Assembly (NCBI RefSeq): GCF_003353175.1
Contig: NZ_QHKS01000005.1
Span: forward strand, 1-64,000
DNA from: Paraburkholderia lacunae
GTDB taxonomy: Bacteria > Pseudomonadota > Gammaproteobacteria > Burkholderiales > Burkholderiaceae
Length of the DNA stretch: 64,000 nt
Direction: 5' to 3'
Shown here: in pieces, positions 62,651-64,000 of the stretch
Position numbering within the stretch: position 1 is the stretch's first letter
Layout of the letters: every line of letters starts with the position of its first letter
The notes under the pieces: generated by a model
What the model was told of the DNA's origin: nothing
The model's input: only the letters and a program-made list of their open reading frames with translations
Databases searched by the model: none
Translations under genes and position numbers: made by a program

Positions 62651-63346
62651 ATGTCGCGAGTCGCATTGATCGAAGACCACGAACGCCTGGCCAGCATGAT
62701 TCGCCAGGCGCTGTCCGCCGCGGGCATCGAGACCGATGTCTTCAGCAACATTTCGGAGGCTCAGTATGGCGTGAGCCGGGCCGGCTACGCGGTGCTGATC
62801 ATCGATCGCGGTTTGCCGGACGGCGATGGCCTGACTTTTCTGCGGTCCTTGCGCGCGGCGGGCCAGACGACGCCGTCCCTGATGCTGACCGCTCGCGACG
62901 CGCTGCATGACCGCGTCGACGGACTGGAGAGCGGTGCCGACGACTATGTGACCAAGCCGTTCGCGATGAGCGAACTGGTCGCGCGGGTGCGGACGTTGAT
63001 GCGCCGTCCGGCGGCGTTGACCGAACTGGTCGTATCGTTCGCCGACCTCACTGTCGATCCGCAGCAACGCGCGTTGCGCTGCGGCGGCCAGTCGGTGCTG
63101 CTCGCGCCTGCCGAGTTGCAGATCGCGCTGTGCCTCGCGAACGCGGCGGGTGCAACCGTGCGGCACGCGGCGCTCGAACATGCCGCCTGGGGACTCGGCG
63201 AAGCCGTCACGCCCAATGCATTGGAGGTGACGCTGCACCGTCTGCGCAAGAAGCTGACGACGATCGGCGCGACGACGCGGCTCGCGAATATCCGCGGCGC
63301 AGGCTTCGCGCTGCAGCCCGCTGCGGGTCGCGCCGAGCAACGCTAA
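62651..63346 (+). CDS. OmpR-family response regulator
   Basis: A 231-residue regulator. The receiver domain has the acidic pair E8/D9, phospho-acceptor D52 (IIDRGLPDG), T80 and K102 (YVTKPF). The C-terminal winged helix includes LEVTLHRLRKKL and IRGAGFAL. It starts ten bases after the mipA remnant. It probably controlled that gene and its own operon through the iterons at 62260-62311. Confidence 0.93.
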   Translation: MSRVALIEDHERLASMIRQALSAAGIETDVFSNISEAQYGVSRAGYAVLIIDRGLPDGDGLTFLRSLRAAGQTTPSLMLTARDALHDRVDGLESGADDYVTKPFAMSELVARVRTLMRRPAALTELVVSFADLTVDPQQRALRCGGQSVLLAPAELQIALCLANAAGATVRHAALEHAAWGLGEAVTPNALEVTLHRLRKKLTTIGATTRLANIRGAGFALQPAAGRAEQR

Positions 63347-63368
63347 CCTCAACCGCCTCGAGTTCGCC

Positions 63369-64000
63369 ATGTTCAGTCACTGGATTCGAAGTTTGTCCGC
63401 GCGGCTTTGGGTGACCAGCATTGTCGCGCTGGCGATTTGCCTCACCGTGCTGGCGACGGTCAGCATCTATGCGTTCAATCATTTCCCGCAGCGCACGATG
63501 GGGCGGCACGAGGAGATGGAAAGCGCCAAGGAGATCACCGCTGGCCTGCGCTTCGACGACGCCGGCCGGCCGGTCTCCGTGCAGCTTTCGGAGGTGGGCG
63601 CGTGGGTCTACGAGGTGCTGCCCACGGAGCGGAAGTACCGGATACTCGATGAACGCGGCAACCTGCTGCTCGCATCGAGCGGCGCTCAAGGCGGCGGAGC
63701 ATGGATCGCAGGCGATCTTTCAGAAGCTGTCGGCAAGATTCGGCGAGTGGAAATCGGGACGAAGCCATTCGAGGTTCTGACGTTGAAGGTTCAGCATCGG
63801 ACGGCGACCTTCTACACCCAGACTGCGGATTCGGAGCGTTTTGTCGACGCGCTCGTCGGCGCGAAGGTCAAGCAGATTCCTGCGACCGTCAAGACGATCA
63901 TTTTCGTCGCCACGATCATCTTCGGCCTGACGCTGACGTTTACCGTGCATCGGGTACTCAGGCCGCTGCGGGACGCATCGAGCGCCGCCGCGCGGATCAC
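63369..64000 (+). CDS. Sensor histidine kinase, N-terminal part (runs off the window)
   Basis: At least 210 codons from ATG 63369, open to the right edge. The first transmembrane helix is WVTSIVALAICLTVLATVSI (about 14-33). A periplasmic sensor of about 130 residues follows, then a second helix TIIFVATIIFGLTLTF near 180-196 and the start of a HAMP domain (HRVLRPLRDASSAAARIT). The catalytic His and ATPase domains lie beyond the window. It forms a pair with the response regulator 22 bases upstream. Confidence 0.88.
   Translation, partial: MFSHWIRSLSARLWVTSIVALAICLTVLATVSIYAFNHFPQRTMGRHEEMESAKEITAGLRFDDAGRPVSVQLSEVGAWVYEVLPTERKYRILDERGNLLLASSGAQGGGAWIAGDLSEAVGKIRRVEIGTKPFEVLTLKVQHRTATFYTQTADSERFVDALVGAKVKQIPATVKTIIFVATIIFGLTLTFTVHRVLRPLRDASSAAARI

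Overview
The window looks like a chromosomal stretch of a Paraburkholderia/Burkholderia-type betaproteobacterium. The evidence is high GC with strong G/C third positions, a LuxI-RsaL-LuxR quorum-sensing module of the BraI/BraR type, a Burkholderia-style porin, a conserved Burkholderiaceae small protein near 15.7 kb, a Burkholderia-type palindromic intergenic repeat, and many catabolic operons each with its own regulator. No rRNA, tRNA, CRISPR array, complete insertion sequence or prophage was seen.

Layout. 0-2.3 kb is a decayed edge: a 23-bp inverted repeat, a 40-codon fragment of a VOC-family protein, an intact D-cysteine desulfhydrase-type gene and an internally deleted IS110-family remnant. 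2.3-5.3 kb holds an EgtB-like sulfoxide synthase, an Fnr-type oxygen sensor and a universal stress protein. 5.5-8.1 kb holds a FadR-type regulator and the quorum-sensing module, in which luxI and rsaL diverge from a region with a lux box. 8.4-14.0 kb is an SMP-30/gluconolactonase gene followed by a four-gene ABC importer operon. 14.0-19.7 kb is mixed: an SDR, serine acetyltransferase, an AraC regulator, a DMT exporter with a coupled leader ORF inside a repeat, and folE. 19.8-25.4 kb is the beta-ketoadipate set pcaIJ-BDC with a divergent LysR gene.

26.1-40.8 kb is the most striking block. A TetR regulator faces a palindromic operator. Downstream lie a 6-hydroxynicotinate-reductase-like Fe-S protein, a UPF0280 (ApbE-like) protein, two tandem AA_synth-family proteins, a branched-chain-type ABC importer with fused permeases, an enamidase-like amidohydrolase, and a two-subunit molybdenum hydroxylase whose large subunit carries a membrane helix and three c-type haem sites (NicAB-like). 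The operon reads as import, hydroxylation, partial ring reduction and ring opening of a pyridine-type N-heterocycle. It joins parts known from fermentative nicotinate breakdown to an aerobic, cytochrome-linked hydroxylase.

40.9-46.2 kb has a beta-alanine:pyruvate-type transaminase divergent from a MocR regulator, a LysE exporter and a LysR gene. 47.0-48.2 kb is a porin with a strong terminator. 48.4-57.0 kb is a second catabolic cluster: a 975-residue fusion of HcnA/HcnB/HcnC-like modules, a DapA-family lyase, an amino-acid-type ABC importer without an ATPase, a dihydropyrimidinase, a GntR regulator and a DUF3830 protein. 57.1-58.6 kb is a DHA2-type MFS transporter. 59.4-62.2 kb is a four-gene islet (methyltransferase, FemAB-like transferase, small dimeric-barrel-like protein, PNPOx-like flavoprotein) behind a long AT-rich leader and between two 56-bp direct repeats. 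The window ends with a MipA/OmpV pseudogene and an OmpR-type two-component system whose kinase runs off the right edge.
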